DNA from: Anaerolineae bacterium
Lineage (GTDB): Bacteria; Chloroflexota; Anaerolineae; Aggregatilineales; Aggregatilineaceae
Direction: 5' to 3'
Assembly (NCBI GenBank): GCA_023382715.1
Contig: JAHDWP010000013.1
Location: 16,831 to 80,830 of the forward strand
Length of the DNA: 64,000 bases
Below are positions 8,058-16,764 of this stretch, in pieces. The stretch's first letter is position 1. Every line of letters starts with the position of its first letter. Position numbers and translations under genes: made by a program. The notes under the pieces are model-generated. The model saw only the letters and a list, made by a program, of their open reading frames with translations, ran no database searches and was not told where the DNA came from.

Positions 8058-10723
8058 TTGCCATGCCCCCCCTTCACTCCTCAGAACAGAACCGGCTCGT
8101 TATCTTCGTCACCGACGCGGAAGGGCGACTGCTCTATACCAATCCTCAGGCGGGCCAGCTCGACGAGACGAGCGGCTATGCGCCGCAGGAAACGCCCGGC
8201 CAGGTTGTCCGCGTCCTGCACCCGCAGAAGACCAGCCCCGCCGAATACCGCGAGCGCTGGGAGGCAGTTCGCGCGGGCCGGGAATGGTCGGGCGAGATTC
8301 CGGGCTGTGGGCAGGGGGATGGGCCGTGCTGGGAGTACGTCAAGCTCTCGCCCGTCCTCGATACGCACGGCAAGCTGGAGCATATTGTGGTCGTCCAGGA
8401 AAACATCACCGGGCACAGGCTGGCCCAGGCCGCCCTGCAAAAGCGCACCGAGGCCGTTGAGCGGCTGTATGAGGCGGGCCGGCGGCTGGGCCGCACGCTC
8501 GATCTCGGCATGATCTACCAGACTATCCGCGAAGTCATCGCCGGGGCGATGCCCTGCGACAACCTGCTCGTCTCGTCCTACGACTCCGCAACGCGCTTGA
8601 TCCGATGCGAGGCGGCCTGGGTCGGCGACAGGCAGCTCGACGCGAGCGCCTTCCCGCCCGTTCCGCTCAACCCGGAGGGCAAAGGGACGCAGAGCCTGGC
8701 TATTCAGACCGGCGAAGCGGTGTACCTGCCCGATTTCGAGCAGCAGCGGCGCACTTCGGCCAGGCAGTATTATGTGGCGGGCAATGGGACGGTCTCCGAA
8801 AGCTACGAGGAGCACGAGGAGGAGCTTCCCCGCTCGGCGCTGATCGTGCCCTGCAAACTTGAAGACCAGCCCATCGGCGTGCTTCAGGTATTCAGCTACC
8901 GGCCCGACGACTACAGCCAGGACGATCTGCGCCTGTTGGAGGCGCTAGGCCCGCTGGTAGCGGCGGCGCTGGCCAACGCCCGGCTCTATGAGCAGGCGCA
9001 GCGCGAGATCGCCGAGCGGCAGCGCGCCGAAGAAGCGGAGCGCGAGCAACGCACCCTGGCCGAGGCGCTCGGCGATATCGCGGCGCTGCTCAACCAGTCG
9101 CTCGATCTGGAGGATGTGCTCAACCGCATCCTGACCCATGTCGGGCGCGTCGCCCCCTTCGATGTCGCGCATATCGGCCTGGTCGAAGAGGGGCTGCTGT
9201 GCATGGTGCGCTGTCAGGGCTATGACGCCTATGGGGGCGATGACGCGATTATGGCGTTGCGCCTGCCGATCGCAGAAATTGCCAATTTGCGCGCGATGGC
9301 CGCTAACGGCCAGCCCAGCCTCATCCCCGACGTGCACGCCGATGCGGACTGGGTGAAGGTGGCTGAGCCGGACGTGCTGCGCGCTTACCTCAGCGTGCCG
9401 ATCATGTCCGGCGATGCCATGCTCGGCGTCATCAGCCTGATGAGCGAGACCCCCGGCGCTTTCAGTAAGACCCAGGCCCGGCGGCTGCAAGCCCTGGCCG
9501 ATCACGCCGCCATCGCCATCCGCAACGCCCAACTTTATGACAGCGTGCAGCGCCACGCCGCCGAGCTTGAAGCGCGCGTCAGCGAGCGCACCGAGGCGCT
9601 GCGCATCAGCGAAGAACGGGCGCGCGCCCAGTTCAAGGCCGCGCCGCTGCCCATCTTCGTCGTACAGCAGCAGGCCGATGGCAATCTGGCGATGGTGGAT
9701 TACAACGATGCCGCCGCCGTCGTCGGCAAGGGCGATGTGGTGGGCTGGGTAGCAGAGGTAGCATCCCGCTATCCTGAACTCTACGGGGAAATCGTCGGGT
9801 TGGTCCGCGAGTGCCTGCAGCAGTGCGCCACGCTCGAGCACGAGATGTATTTCGCGCCGGGTGAGGCGGGCCAGCGGTTCTACGGGCGCCTCTCGCTGAC
9901 TTGCCTGCCCCCTGATCTGGTCTTGGTCCACGCCGTGGACCTCACCGATCGCAAGCGCCACGAGGAGGTTCTGGCCGCTGCGCTCGAACGCGAGCGCTAT
10001 CTGAGCGACCTGCGCGCGCGCCTGGTGACGACGGTTTCGCACCACTTCCGCACCCCGCTGTCCATCATCCTCAGCAGCGCCGAGATTCTGAATCGCCATA
10101 GCGACAAGCTGACCGAGGCTGATCGCGACCGGCGCTTTAGCCACATTCGCGAGGCTGTGGAGCGTATGGTGCGCCTGCTGGACGATGTGCTGGAGTTCGG
10201 CAGCGGGCGGGCGGATGAGATCGCGGTGAGGCCGGAGCCTCTGGACCCCGTCCTGCTGTGCGAGCAGGTCATCGCGCGGATGAGTGCGCCCAAACGCAGC
10301 GATGTGCGCGTGCGGCTGGAAGCACCGGAGTCATTCGAGCTGCTGCTCGATCGGCGGCTGTTCAGCCGGGTAGTGCATCACCTGGTGTCCAATGCGATCA
10401 AGTTCTCGCTGCCCGACAGGGAAGTGGTGGTGCGCCTGTATCCGCAGGACGAGCGCCTTGTCATCCAGGTGCAGGACGAAGGCATTGGCATCCCGCTCGC
10501 TGACCGCGCCCATGTGTTTGATGGGTTCCATCGCGGCAGCAATGTCGGCGGAATCCCCGGCTCTGGCCTGGGGCTGGCGATCACCAGGCACAACGTTGAG
10601 CTGAGCGAGGGGACGATCGGTTTTGAGAGCGAAGAAGGCCAGGGGACGACCTTCACCGTCACCTGGCCCCTGGTCAAAGCTGCTCCCTCTGACACAGGAG
10701 GGGCAGCAGCTTCGCCCCAATGA
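8054..10723 (+). CDS. PAS-GAF hybrid sensor histidine kinase
   Basis: 889 residues without obvious membrane segments, so probably a cytoplasmic sensor. In order: PAS/PAC domain (about 10-125), a GAF domain (about 145-315), a coiled linker, a second GAF domain (about 335-500), another coiled linker ending in EARVSERTEALR, a degenerate PAS-like region (about 520-635), then HisKA with SHHFRTPLS (phospho-acceptor His663) and a HATPase domain with N-box HLVSNAIKFS, G1 DEGIGI and G2 GSGLGLAI. The GAF domains suggest sensing of a small ligand, redox state or light chromophore; the ligand is unknown. It overlaps the preceding receiver gene and the following VanZ gene, both through ATGA junctions. Confidence 0.92.
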   Translation: MIAMPPLHSSEQNRLVIFVTDAEGRLLYTNPQAGQLDETSGYAPQETPGQVVRVLHPQKTSPAEYRERWEAVRAGREWSGEIPGCGQGDGPCWEYVKLSPVLDTHGKLEHIVVVQENITGHRLAQAALQKRTEAVERLYEAGRRLGRTLDLGMIYQTIREVIAGAMPCDNLLVSSYDSATRLIRCEAAWVGDRQLDASAFPPVPLNPEGKGTQSLAIQTGEAVYLPDFEQQRRTSARQYYVAGNGTVSESYEEHEEELPRSALIVPCKLEDQPIGVLQVFSYRPDDYSQDDLRLLEALGPLVAAALANARLYEQAQREIAERQRAEEAEREQRTLAEALGDIAALLNQSLDLEDVLNRILTHVGRVAPFDVAHIGLVEEGLLCMVRCQGYDAYGGDDAIMALRLPIAEIANLRAMAANGQPSLIPDVHADADWVKVAEPDVLRAYLSVPIMSGDAMLGVISLMSETPGAFSKTQARRLQALADHAAIAIRNAQLYDSVQRHAAELEARVSERTEALRISEERARAQFKAAPLPIFVVQQQADGNLAMVDYNDAAAVVGKGDVVGWVAEVASRYPELYGEIVGLVRECLQQCATLEHEMYFAPGEAGQRFYGRLSLTCLPPDLVLVHAVDLTDRKRHEEVLAAALERERYLSDLRARLVTTVSHHFRTPLSIILSSAEILNRHSDKLTEADRDRRFSHIREAVERMVRLLDDVLEFGSGRADEIAVRPEPLDPVLLCEQVIARMSAPKRSDVRVRLEAPESFELLLDRRLFSRVVHHLVSNAIKFSLPDREVVVRLYPQDERLVIQVQDEGIGIPLADRAHVFDGFHRGSNVGGIPGSGLGLAITRHNVELSEGTIGFESEEGQGTTFTVTWPLVKAAPSDTGGAAASPQ

Positions 10724-11157
10724 GCGCGCCTGCGAATCCCCGCTCGCGCCTGCTGCACGTGGCAGGCCACCCGCTGGCGCGGTGGATGGCGGCGCTGGCC
10801 TGGACGACGCTGGTCGGCCTGCTGATGCTGCTGCCCGGCGAGGATTCTATCGCTGAAGACACCTCCGGTTTCTTTGGCGGCACGGATATGACCGATGCGC
10901 TCGGTCATGTGCTGCTCTTCGGCATCTTCACGGCTCTGTGGTACGCCGTGCTGGTCTGCTACCTGGCCCCCGCCCCGGCGCTGACCGGCGCGCTCGTCAT
11001 CGGGACGACGTGCGGGCTGCTGCTGGAACTGGGGCAGGGCTTTGTCCCGGAGCGCGGGCCGTCCCTGCTCGACCTGGCGGCGAACGCGCTGGGCGTGCTG
11101 ATCAGCGCCGCCCTGCTGCGTACCCCTCTTCGGCGGCTGTTCGCGCCCCCGTGCTGA
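10720..11157 (+). CDS. VanZ-family membrane protein
   Basis: 145 residues with about four membrane helices and the VanZ-family pattern: an N-terminal helix ending in LLMLLPGE, the D-x-x-D-x-x-G-H segment (TDMTDALGHVLLFG), and EL-x-Q-x-F (LLELGQGFVPERG) before DLAANALG. VanZ proteins are linked to teicoplanin tolerance, but most chromosomal members have no known function. The ATG overlaps the kinase stop codon (ATGA), making this the third gene of the signalling operon, so it may be an output or accessory of the sensor. Confidence 0.85.
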   Translation: MSAPANPRSRLLHVAGHPLARWMAALAWTTLVGLLMLLPGEDSIAEDTSGFFGGTDMTDALGHVLLFGIFTALWYAVLVCYLAPAPALTGALVIGTTCGLLLELGQGFVPERGPSLLDLAANALGVLISAALLRTPLRRLFAPPC

Positions 11158-11545
11158 TCCGACGACTCTGTGCGAAGCCCTGCGGAAACTGCACCCCCGC
11201 CCCCGCTCTACACACAGCAAGAGAAAGCCAGGGTGCCAGGCTTTGCGCTCGCCTGGTGGTCAGCGGGCAGCACAGCATCGAGACGCTCATCGGGCAGGCG
11301 GGTCGCCCTAAGCGCCTGTGCCGCGCGATCGGGGCGGGCGACGTCTACGGCATCGCTGGTCAGGGTCGCAGGATATCGCGAAGAGGAAAAACAGGCGCAG
11401 CTTGCGGTTGAAGATGATCTCGCCTCACCGCCCTGCAAACCCACCATTCTCTGACCGCGCCCGCGGCCAGCCCCTGTACAAAGTACCTGCCCGCTAATCC
11501 GAAAAAGAATATCACGGGGACAATCGTCAGAGACGGCTGGCAAGA
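11158..11545. other. Intergenic region between convergent genes
   Basis: 388 nt between the VanZ gene and the convergent GH31 gene. I see no supported gene, RNA, strong promoter or clear terminator hairpin with a T-tract. Open frames crossing it lack ribosome-binding sites and resemble no family. Confidence 0.5.
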
Positions 11546-14077
11546 TTAGCGATCTGGCCGGCGCGGGCGGGTTGGCTCCTGGCCCGCCGCTGCCGCCTCG
11601 CGGCGGATGAGGCGCGCTTCGCTGAACGGCGGGGCGACGAACTCTACGACGCCATCCTCGTAATACCATATCGGCGCGCTCTGCCCGTCAAGCTGCACTG
11701 CTTCCGGTTCTTCGGGCACGCCGATCACCTCGACGCGCACCCGCTGGTAGGGCGGCTCGTAGCGCCCGGCGCGCCGCCACTCGATGGTCAGCGAGCCGGA
11801 CGAAGCGCGCCGGACGGTGAAGTACGACCAGCGATACTCCCCCTCCTGGTAGGCCAGGCCCTCGCCGGCGTCCTCGTAGAGCGTCGTCTCGCCGTCGCCG
11901 GCGTAGACGCGCAGCAACAGCTCCTCGACCGGCTGCTCGCCCACGAACTGCATCAGCGGCCACAGGGCGAGCACCTTGCCCGCGCGGACGTAAACGGGCA
12001 GCCGCTCCAGCGGTGCGGCGACCGTCACCGTCTCCCCGCCCTCGACCGGCTGGCCGCTGTCCAGCGCGTACCAGGTGCCGCGCGGCAGCGCGACCGGGCG
12101 CTCGACCGCGCCCGGCTCCAGGACGGGCGCGACGAGCAGCGCGTCGCCGACCAGGTAAGCGTCGTCCAGGCCATGCAGGCGGGGATCGGCGGGGTCGGCC
12201 AGCAGCAGCGGGCGGACGGGCGGCAGACCGCTGTGCGCGCACTCCGCCGCCGCCGAATACAGCGTGGGCAGCAGCCGGTAGCGCCATTCCAGCGCCTGGC
12301 GCGCCACCGCTTCGACGCGCTCGCCGTAGCTCCAGGGTTCCTGGGGGGCGGTGCCGGCCATCGAGTGCACGCGGAAGTAGGGCAGCAGGCTGGCCAGCTG
12401 CATCCAGCGGGCGAACAACTCGCCGTCCGGGTTGCCGGCGAAGCCGCCCACATCCGGCCCGGTGAAGGCCATGCCCGACAGCCCACAGTTGAGCACCATG
12501 CTGATGCTCAGGCGCAGATGATCCCAAGAGGCGTCGTTATCGCCGGTCCACGAGGCCGTGTAGCGCCCCGCCCCGGCGTAGGCGGCGCGGGTCATGATGA
12601 AGGGGCGCGCGTCCGGGCGGGCCTGGGCGAAGCCTTCGCGCGTGGCGCGGGCCATGAGCATCCCGTAAACGTTGTGGCCGCCCCCCGCGTGCGAGCGCCC
12701 GATCCCTTCCCAGCCGTGTTGAGCGGCGTCGGGCAGCGTCGCGCCCGTGCGCAGGGCGATGATCGCCGGCTCGTTCATGTCGTTCCACAGCCCGGCGAAG
12801 CCGACTGCGCGCAGCAGCCCGGCGACGCGCTCCGCCCACCAGGCGCGCGCCGCCGGACGGGTGAAGTCGGGGAAATGGCACAGCCCCGGCCAGACCGGGC
12901 CGCTGACCAGGCCGCCGTCCGGCATCTTGACGAAAATATCCTCGCGCAGCCCGCTCTCGTAGACCTCGTAGCCGGGGTCCACCTTGATGCCGGGGTCAAC
13001 AATCCCCACGCTCTTGAATCCCCGCCCGGCCAGCTCGTCCACCAGGCCCGGCAGGTCGGAGAACTCCGCCCGGTTCCAGGTGAAGACGCGGTAGCTGTCC
13101 ATGTAATCAATGTCGAAGTAGAGCACATCGCAGGGCAGCCGTCGCGCCCGGAACTCGCGCGCCAGCCGCCGGAAGTCGGCGACCGTCCGGTAGCCCCAGC
13201 GCGACTGGTGAAAGCCGAGCGCCCACAGCGGCGGCAGCGGCGCGCGCCCGACCAGCGCCGTGTACTGGCGCAGCACGTCCGGCAGCGTCGGCCCGGCCAG
13301 CGCGTAGAGGCACAGCTCGCCCTCTTCGGCGCTGAAGGACATCGCACTGGGGTCGTCCGCGCCCAGGTCAGCCGCGCCGCGCGCCGGGTTATCCCACAGC
13401 AAGCCGCAGGCCAGGTCGCCCTGCAGGCCGACGTAGAAGGGGATGCTGGTGTAGATGGGGTCGCTGTCGCGCGGGTAGGCGGGGCCGGGGTCGTTGTTCC
13501 ACAGCGCCAGGCGCTTGCCGCGCAGGTCGAAGGCGCTGGCCCGCTCGCCCAGGCCGTGACACGCTTCGCCGGGCGGCAGGCGGCGCGACCAGCGCACCTC
13601 GTCATCGCGCCAGGCCAGGCCCTCGGCGTCCTCGCTGAGCACGCGCCCGTCCGCCGTGCTGAAGGTCAGGCGGCAGGCGGCTTTGCTGATGCGGCAAGCC
13701 ATGTGCTCGGTCTGCACAAGGACGGCGTCGTCTTCGTCGTGGACACGCAGGGCACGAGGCGGATCGCCGCCGCCGATCACCGCGTAGGAGAAGAGCGGAG
13801 CGAAGCGGCCCGCCGGGCTGAGCCGCACGCGAATCACCTCATCGCCCAGGGCGATCAGTTCTACTGCTGCGCGCTCGGCGCGCAACACGACGCCGTTGGG
13901 CACCTCTTCGACGGCCAGGACGCGCCCCGGCGTCTGGAAGGGTCCGCTGCGCCGAGGGCGTGGATAGCGGCGGGCCGCTGCCGCCATCATGCGGTGATAC
14001 TGGATGCCAGTCCACAGGCCGGCCAGACCCCGGTCGCGCGCCACTTGAAACCACGAGAGCGCCTGAGCAAGATTCAT
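11546..14077 (-). CDS. Glycoside hydrolase family 31 alpha-glycosidase
   Basis: 843 residues. The family includes alpha-glucosidases and alpha-xylosidases. An N-terminal beta-sandwich (about 50-270) precedes the (beta/alpha)8 barrel, which holds the GH31 signature GLWNDMNEP with nucleophile Asp433 and the acid/base Asp513 in WTGDNDASW. Substrate-binding segments DVLYFDIDYM and FTGPDVGGF are also present, and distal and proximal beta domains follow. There is no signal peptide, so the enzyme is probably cytoplasmic and acts on imported oligosaccharides. The gene appears monocistronic. The start ATG 14077 has a plausible GGGAAGGG upstream. The specific glycosidic linkage cannot be decided from sequence. 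Confidence 0.93.
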   Translation of the reverse strand: MNLAQALSWFQVARDRGLAGLWTGIQYHRMMAAAARRYPRPRRSGPFQTPGRVLAVEEVPNGVVLRAERAAVELIALGDEVIRVRLSPAGRFAPLFSYAVIGGGDPPRALRVHDEDDAVLVQTEHMACRISKAACRLTFSTADGRVLSEDAEGLAWRDDEVRWSRRLPPGEACHGLGERASAFDLRGKRLALWNNDPGPAYPRDSDPIYTSIPFYVGLQGDLACGLLWDNPARGAADLGADDPSAMSFSAEEGELCLYALAGPTLPDVLRQYTALVGRAPLPPLWALGFHQSRWGYRTVADFRRLAREFRARRLPCDVLYFDIDYMDSYRVFTWNRAEFSDLPGLVDELAGRGFKSVGIVDPGIKVDPGYEVYESGLREDIFVKMPDGGLVSGPVWPGLCHFPDFTRPAARAWWAERVAGLLRAVGFAGLWNDMNEPAIIALRTGATLPDAAQHGWEGIGRSHAGGGHNVYGMLMARATREGFAQARPDARPFIMTRAAYAGAGRYTASWTGDNDASWDHLRLSISMVLNCGLSGMAFTGPDVGGFAGNPDGELFARWMQLASLLPYFRVHSMAGTAPQEPWSYGERVEAVARQALEWRYRLLPTLYSAAAECAHSGLPPVRPLLLADPADPRLHGLDDAYLVGDALLVAPVLEPGAVERPVALPRGTWYALDSGQPVEGGETVTVAAPLERLPVYVRAGKVLALWPLMQFVGEQPVEELLLRVYAGDGETTLYEDAGEGLAYQEGEYRWSYFTVRRASSGSLTIEWRRAGRYEPPYQRVRVEVIGVPEEPEAVQLDGQSAPIWYYEDGVVEFVAPPFSEARLIRREAAAAGQEPTRPRRPDR

Positions 14078-14159
14078 GAGGGTACCCTTCCCCGGAGCGT
14101 TGCGTCATCTGCGAGTCGCGCCCTCTCATCATAGCGCAAGGCGGGCGGGGGCGAAAATG

Positions 14160-14250
14160 GAAGAGGGTGGTGGGTCGTTGGTTTTCGGTGATCGGTAATC
14201 TGCTCGCCACTGACAACTGGCAACCGACAACTGAATACTGGGCGGGCGAA
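14160..14250. repeat. Low-complexity GTTGGT/CAACTG intergenic repeat
   Basis: Units such as GTCGTTGGTTTTCGG and ACTGACAACTGGCAACCGAC occupy the gap between the GH31 start and the tRNA-Lys terminator. It resembles, in opposite orientation, the CAAC-rich repeat at 4887-4975. Confidence 0.45.
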
Positions 14251-14278
14251 ACGGCTGCTGAGGAGTGGGAGCGAGCAA

Positions 14279-14308
14279 CAAAAAACGCTCACCGCGTGGG
14301 TGAGCGTT
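14279..14308 (-). terminator. Rho-independent terminator of tRNA-Lys
   Basis: On the minus strand a perfect 10-bp stem AACGCTCACC/GGTGAGCGTT with a 5-nt loop (14308-14284) runs straight into TTTTTTG. It begins 4 nt after the encoded CCA of tRNA-Lys. Confidence 0.9.
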
Positions 14309-14311
14309 GGC

Positions 14312-14388
14312 TGGTGACCCCGAGAGGACTCGAACCTCTAACCAATTGATTAAGAGTCAACTGCTCTGCCGAATTGAGCTACGGGGCC
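14312..14388 (-). tRNA. tRNA-Lys (anticodon CTT)
   Basis: The minus-strand cloverleaf has acceptor GGCCCCG (14388-14382) pairing with CGGGGTC and one G-T wobble, D-arm GCTC/GAGC, and anticodon stem TTGA/TCAA with loop CTCTTAA giving CTT. The T-arm AGAGG-TTCGAGT-CCTCT, discriminator A and an encoded CCA complete it. Length is 77 nt. It has its own promoter and terminator, so it is a single-gene transcription unit. Confidence 0.97.
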
Positions 14389-14398
14389 GGGCACCCAG

Positions 14399-14427
14399 AA
14401 TATACCACCAGTTGGCGGGCCGGTCAA
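14399..14427 (-). promoter_or_regulatory. sigma70-type promoter of tRNA-Lys
   Basis: On the minus strand TTGACC (14427-14422), a 17-nt spacer and TATATT (14404-14399) lie 10 nt from the mature tRNA 5' end. The -35 hexamer and spacer length equal those of the tRNA-Ser promoter at 1921-1949. Confidence 0.85.
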
Positions 14428-14679
14428 CGGTAAGTTGGCTCAGGCAACAGGACGATTGCCGCGAGCGCGGGCTTGTCTTGCCTCTCTCCCTCAACTCTCC
14501 TCCAGTCGGGCATATAGACCGGGAAGAGGTCTTCCACCCAATCGCGAGCAGCAAGACAGCGCCCTCACATACCGCAGATTCGCCGCGATTGTGGGATGCA
14601 CTCCCTGGCGCTCCGGCTCGACCCCAGTCTTGCGTTTTGAGGTACCATAAAGTCATTACTCGCTGACAGGGAGAAGCTC

Positions 14680-15099
14680 ATGCCGCGTTTGGCTCGATGG
14701 TTTATCAAAGCCGGCCTGCTCTATTTCGCGCTGGCAGTTGTCGCAGGTGTCCTCATCCAGGCCCGGACCGAGATCGATCTCCCTTCCTGGGCCGGCACTC
14801 TGAACCCGGTCTACGTCCACTTGCTGACCGTGGGGTGGATCACGCAGTTGATCTTCGGGGTGGCGTACTGGATGTTCCCCAAGTTTTCCAAAGAACATCC
14901 GCGCGGGAGCGAGAAACTGGGCTGGGCCACCTTCATTTTGCTGAACATCGGGCTGATCCTGCGCATCATCTGCGAACCGCGCGTTGCTCTGCGTTCTGAG
15001 CCTGATCTGGGCTGGCTGCTGGCCGCTTCCGCTGTTCTACAGACGGTGGCGGGGTGGTTATTCGTCCTCAACACCTGGCTACGGGTCAAGGAGCGCTGA
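14680..15099 (+). CDS. Small four-helix membrane protein, oxidase-subunit-I-like
   Basis: 139 residues with four predicted membrane helices. The segment VYVHLLTVGWITQLIFGVAY, with His in the second helix, resembles helices of haem-copper oxidase subunit I (NorB/CcoN) proteins, but the length is only about a third of that family. A haem or quinone role is conceivable but not shown. A good GGGAGAAG lies upstream of ATG 14680. The following gene starts 1 nt after this stop, has the same N-terminus (MPRL-x-x-W) and topology, and is a tandem paralogue. Function unknown. Confidence 0.75.
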   Translation: MPRLARWFIKAGLLYFALAVVAGVLIQARTEIDLPSWAGTLNPVYVHLLTVGWITQLIFGVAYWMFPKFSKEHPRGSEKLGWATFILLNIGLILRIICEPRVALRSEPDLGWLLAASAVLQTVAGWLFVLNTWLRVKER

Positions 15100-15100
15100 T

Positions 15101-15508
15101 ATGCCGCGCCTGACCCTCTGGACGCTGCGCGCCGCCCTGCTCTATCTGGGCATTGGGTTTACGCTGGGCGGGTTGATGCTGTTCAACAAAGGCGTGGCGC
15201 TCGACCCCTCCCTATGGAGACTGTGGCCCATCCATATTGAGCTGACCCTGATCGGCTGGACGATGCAGCTTGCCCTGAGCGTGGCCTTCTGGATTTTGCC
15301 CCGCCTCCGGCGCATGGAGCGTTATGGCAACTCGGCGCTGGCCTGGATCGCGTTCGTTTTGCTGAACGGCGGCGTGCTGCTGGTCGCGGCAGGCGAATGG
15401 TTTGACGAGCTGAGCCGGTTGGTGCTGGTGGGGCGTGGCGTCGAGCTGGTGGCCGTGATCGCGTTCGCCGTCTATATCTGGCCGCGCATCAAGACCTTCG
15501 GAGCGTAG
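15101..15508 (+). CDS. Small four-helix membrane protein, paralogue of preceding gene
   Basis: 135 residues and four predicted helices. It shares with its upstream neighbour the start MPRL, a first helix ALLYLGIGF, the second-helix pattern H-x-x-L-x-x-x-G-W (PIHIELTLIGWTMQL), and a Pro-bearing end (FWILPRL against YWMFPKF). ATG 15101 is chosen because it follows AAGGAG inside the end of the previous gene; the frame is open further upstream only as overlap with that gene. The pair probably forms a heteromeric membrane unit. Function unknown. Confidence 0.75.
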   Translation: MPRLTLWTLRAALLYLGIGFTLGGLMLFNKGVALDPSLWRLWPIHIELTLIGWTMQLALSVAFWILPRLRRMERYGNSALAWIAFVLLNGGVLLVAAGEWFDELSRLVLVGRGVELVAVIAFAVYIWPRIKTFGA

Positions 15509-15673
15509 CGCATAACCCAGGGCGACGATGGCGCCTTCGATTGGGATCGTCCCTCTCGCGGATGCCCGCCCGATGGCGCGCGCTATGATCAACCCGCGCC
15601 ACGTCCTCACTGCGTAAGTCAGCACGGCTCAATAGAGACCTCACGCCCTCGATTTTTTCAGGAGAAAAGAATC

Positions 15674-16507
15674 ATGATCCAGGTGCGCTGTCTTGTTGAG
15701 AACTCGGCGAAACACTCTACCCCTTTGTGGGGCGAACACGGCCTTGCGTGGCACATCCAGACGCCGCACGGGCAGCTTCTGTTCGACACGGGCCAAAGCG
15801 GAGACGTGCTGCTGCACAATGCGGTCCTGTTCGGGCTTGATCTCGCGCAGATTGACGCGCTGGCCATCAGCCACGCGCACTATGACCACACCGGGGGATT
15901 GTCCAAAGTGCTCGAAGGCACGCGGCCCGGCATTCCGCTGCACGCCCACGCCGACCTGTTCCGCGAGCGGTTCTCGAAGCAGGGCGATGCGTACAAGTCT
16001 ATCGGGCTGCGCAGCAGCCGCGCCGCCCTGGAATCGCACGTCGAACTGCGCCTGAGCACGGAGCCGGTGGAAATCCTGCCCGGCGTCTGGACGACCGGCG
16101 AGATCACCGAGCGCGCCACGTTTGAGGGCCGCAGCCCCAGCCACCTGATCCGCGCGGGCGAAGGCTGGCGTCCCGATCCCTACCGCGACGATCTCTCGCT
16201 GGTGCTACAGACTGCTGCCGGGCTGGTCGTGCTGCTTGGCTGCGGGCACGCCGGGCTGCTCAACATCCTGGCCCAGGTGCGGGCGCAGTTCGAGGGGGAC
16301 ATCATCGCCATCGCGGGCGGCACCCATCTGACCAGCGCAACAGGCCTTCTGCTGCAACAAGTCGTGGAGACGCTCGCAGCGACCTACGGCACGCCGGCGA
16401 TCTATCCCAACCATTGCAGCGGCTACCACGCATGGATGACGCTGACCGCCGCCTTTGGCGACCGCGTGCAGCCGTGCCCGGTGGGCACGGAACTCACGTT
16501 CGCGTGA
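15674..16507 (+). CDS. Metallo-beta-lactamase-fold hydrolase
   Basis: 277 residues. The metal-binding signature H67-A-H69-Y-D71-H72 (SHAHYDHTGG) is intact, and further ligands are likely in GCGHAG and near the C-terminal NHCSGYHAW. The pattern VENSAKHSTPLWGEHGLA, LFDTGQSGDVL and GGTHL matches the subgroup related to the archaeal methanopterin-pathway enzyme (DHPMR-P-type MBL proteins), whose bacterial members have unassigned substrates. ATG 15674 follows CAGGAGAA. It appears to be a single cytoplasmic gene with no co-transcribed partner. Confidence 0.88.
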   Translation: MIQVRCLVENSAKHSTPLWGEHGLAWHIQTPHGQLLFDTGQSGDVLLHNAVLFGLDLAQIDALAISHAHYDHTGGLSKVLEGTRPGIPLHAHADLFRERFSKQGDAYKSIGLRSSRAALESHVELRLSTEPVEILPGVWTTGEITERATFEGRSPSHLIRAGEGWRPDPYRDDLSLVLQTAAGLVVLLGCGHAGLLNILAQVRAQFEGDIIAIAGGTHLTSATGLLLQQVVETLAATYGTPAIYPNHCSGYHAWMTLTAAFGDRVQPCPVGTELTFA

Positions 16508-16630
16508 TGCCGCCACATCGCGCGCAGGCTGCGGCGATCATTTGAGCGGTTATTTCCCCTCACCCTCACAAGCGGAATGAGGGGACTTGCTTTCTCCCGC
16601 AGAAGCGGGGGTTGAGGGGAAATGCGCCGG

Positions 16631-16764
16631 GCTAGGGCGTGTTATGCACTTCTGCCGGGTAGCTCCCGTGCTTGCCCCCCTTCCCTCATTTTGGGGAAGA
16701 GGTCGGGGGATGGGGGACAAGCACAGGAGCTATCCACCTGCCAAAGCTCATAACAGCCTCTAGG
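16631..16764. repeat. Imperfect inverted-repeat element (MITE-like)
   Basis: The left end CTAGGGCGTGTTATGCACTT and the right end, read on the other strand (CCCTAGAGGCTGTTATGAGC), are imperfect inverted copies, and both inner flanks carry AGCTCC. The core is CCCCCTTCCC...GGGGGATGGGGG. The right end overlaps the stop codon of the EEP gene at 16760. A further GC-rich hairpin precedes it at about 16555-16625. Confidence 0.65.

Noticed and set aside
12173..14134. 653-residue plus-strand frame opposite the GH31 gene
   Set aside because: Low-complexity Arg/Ala/Gly composition with no motif; the minus strand has the full GH31 catalytic residues.
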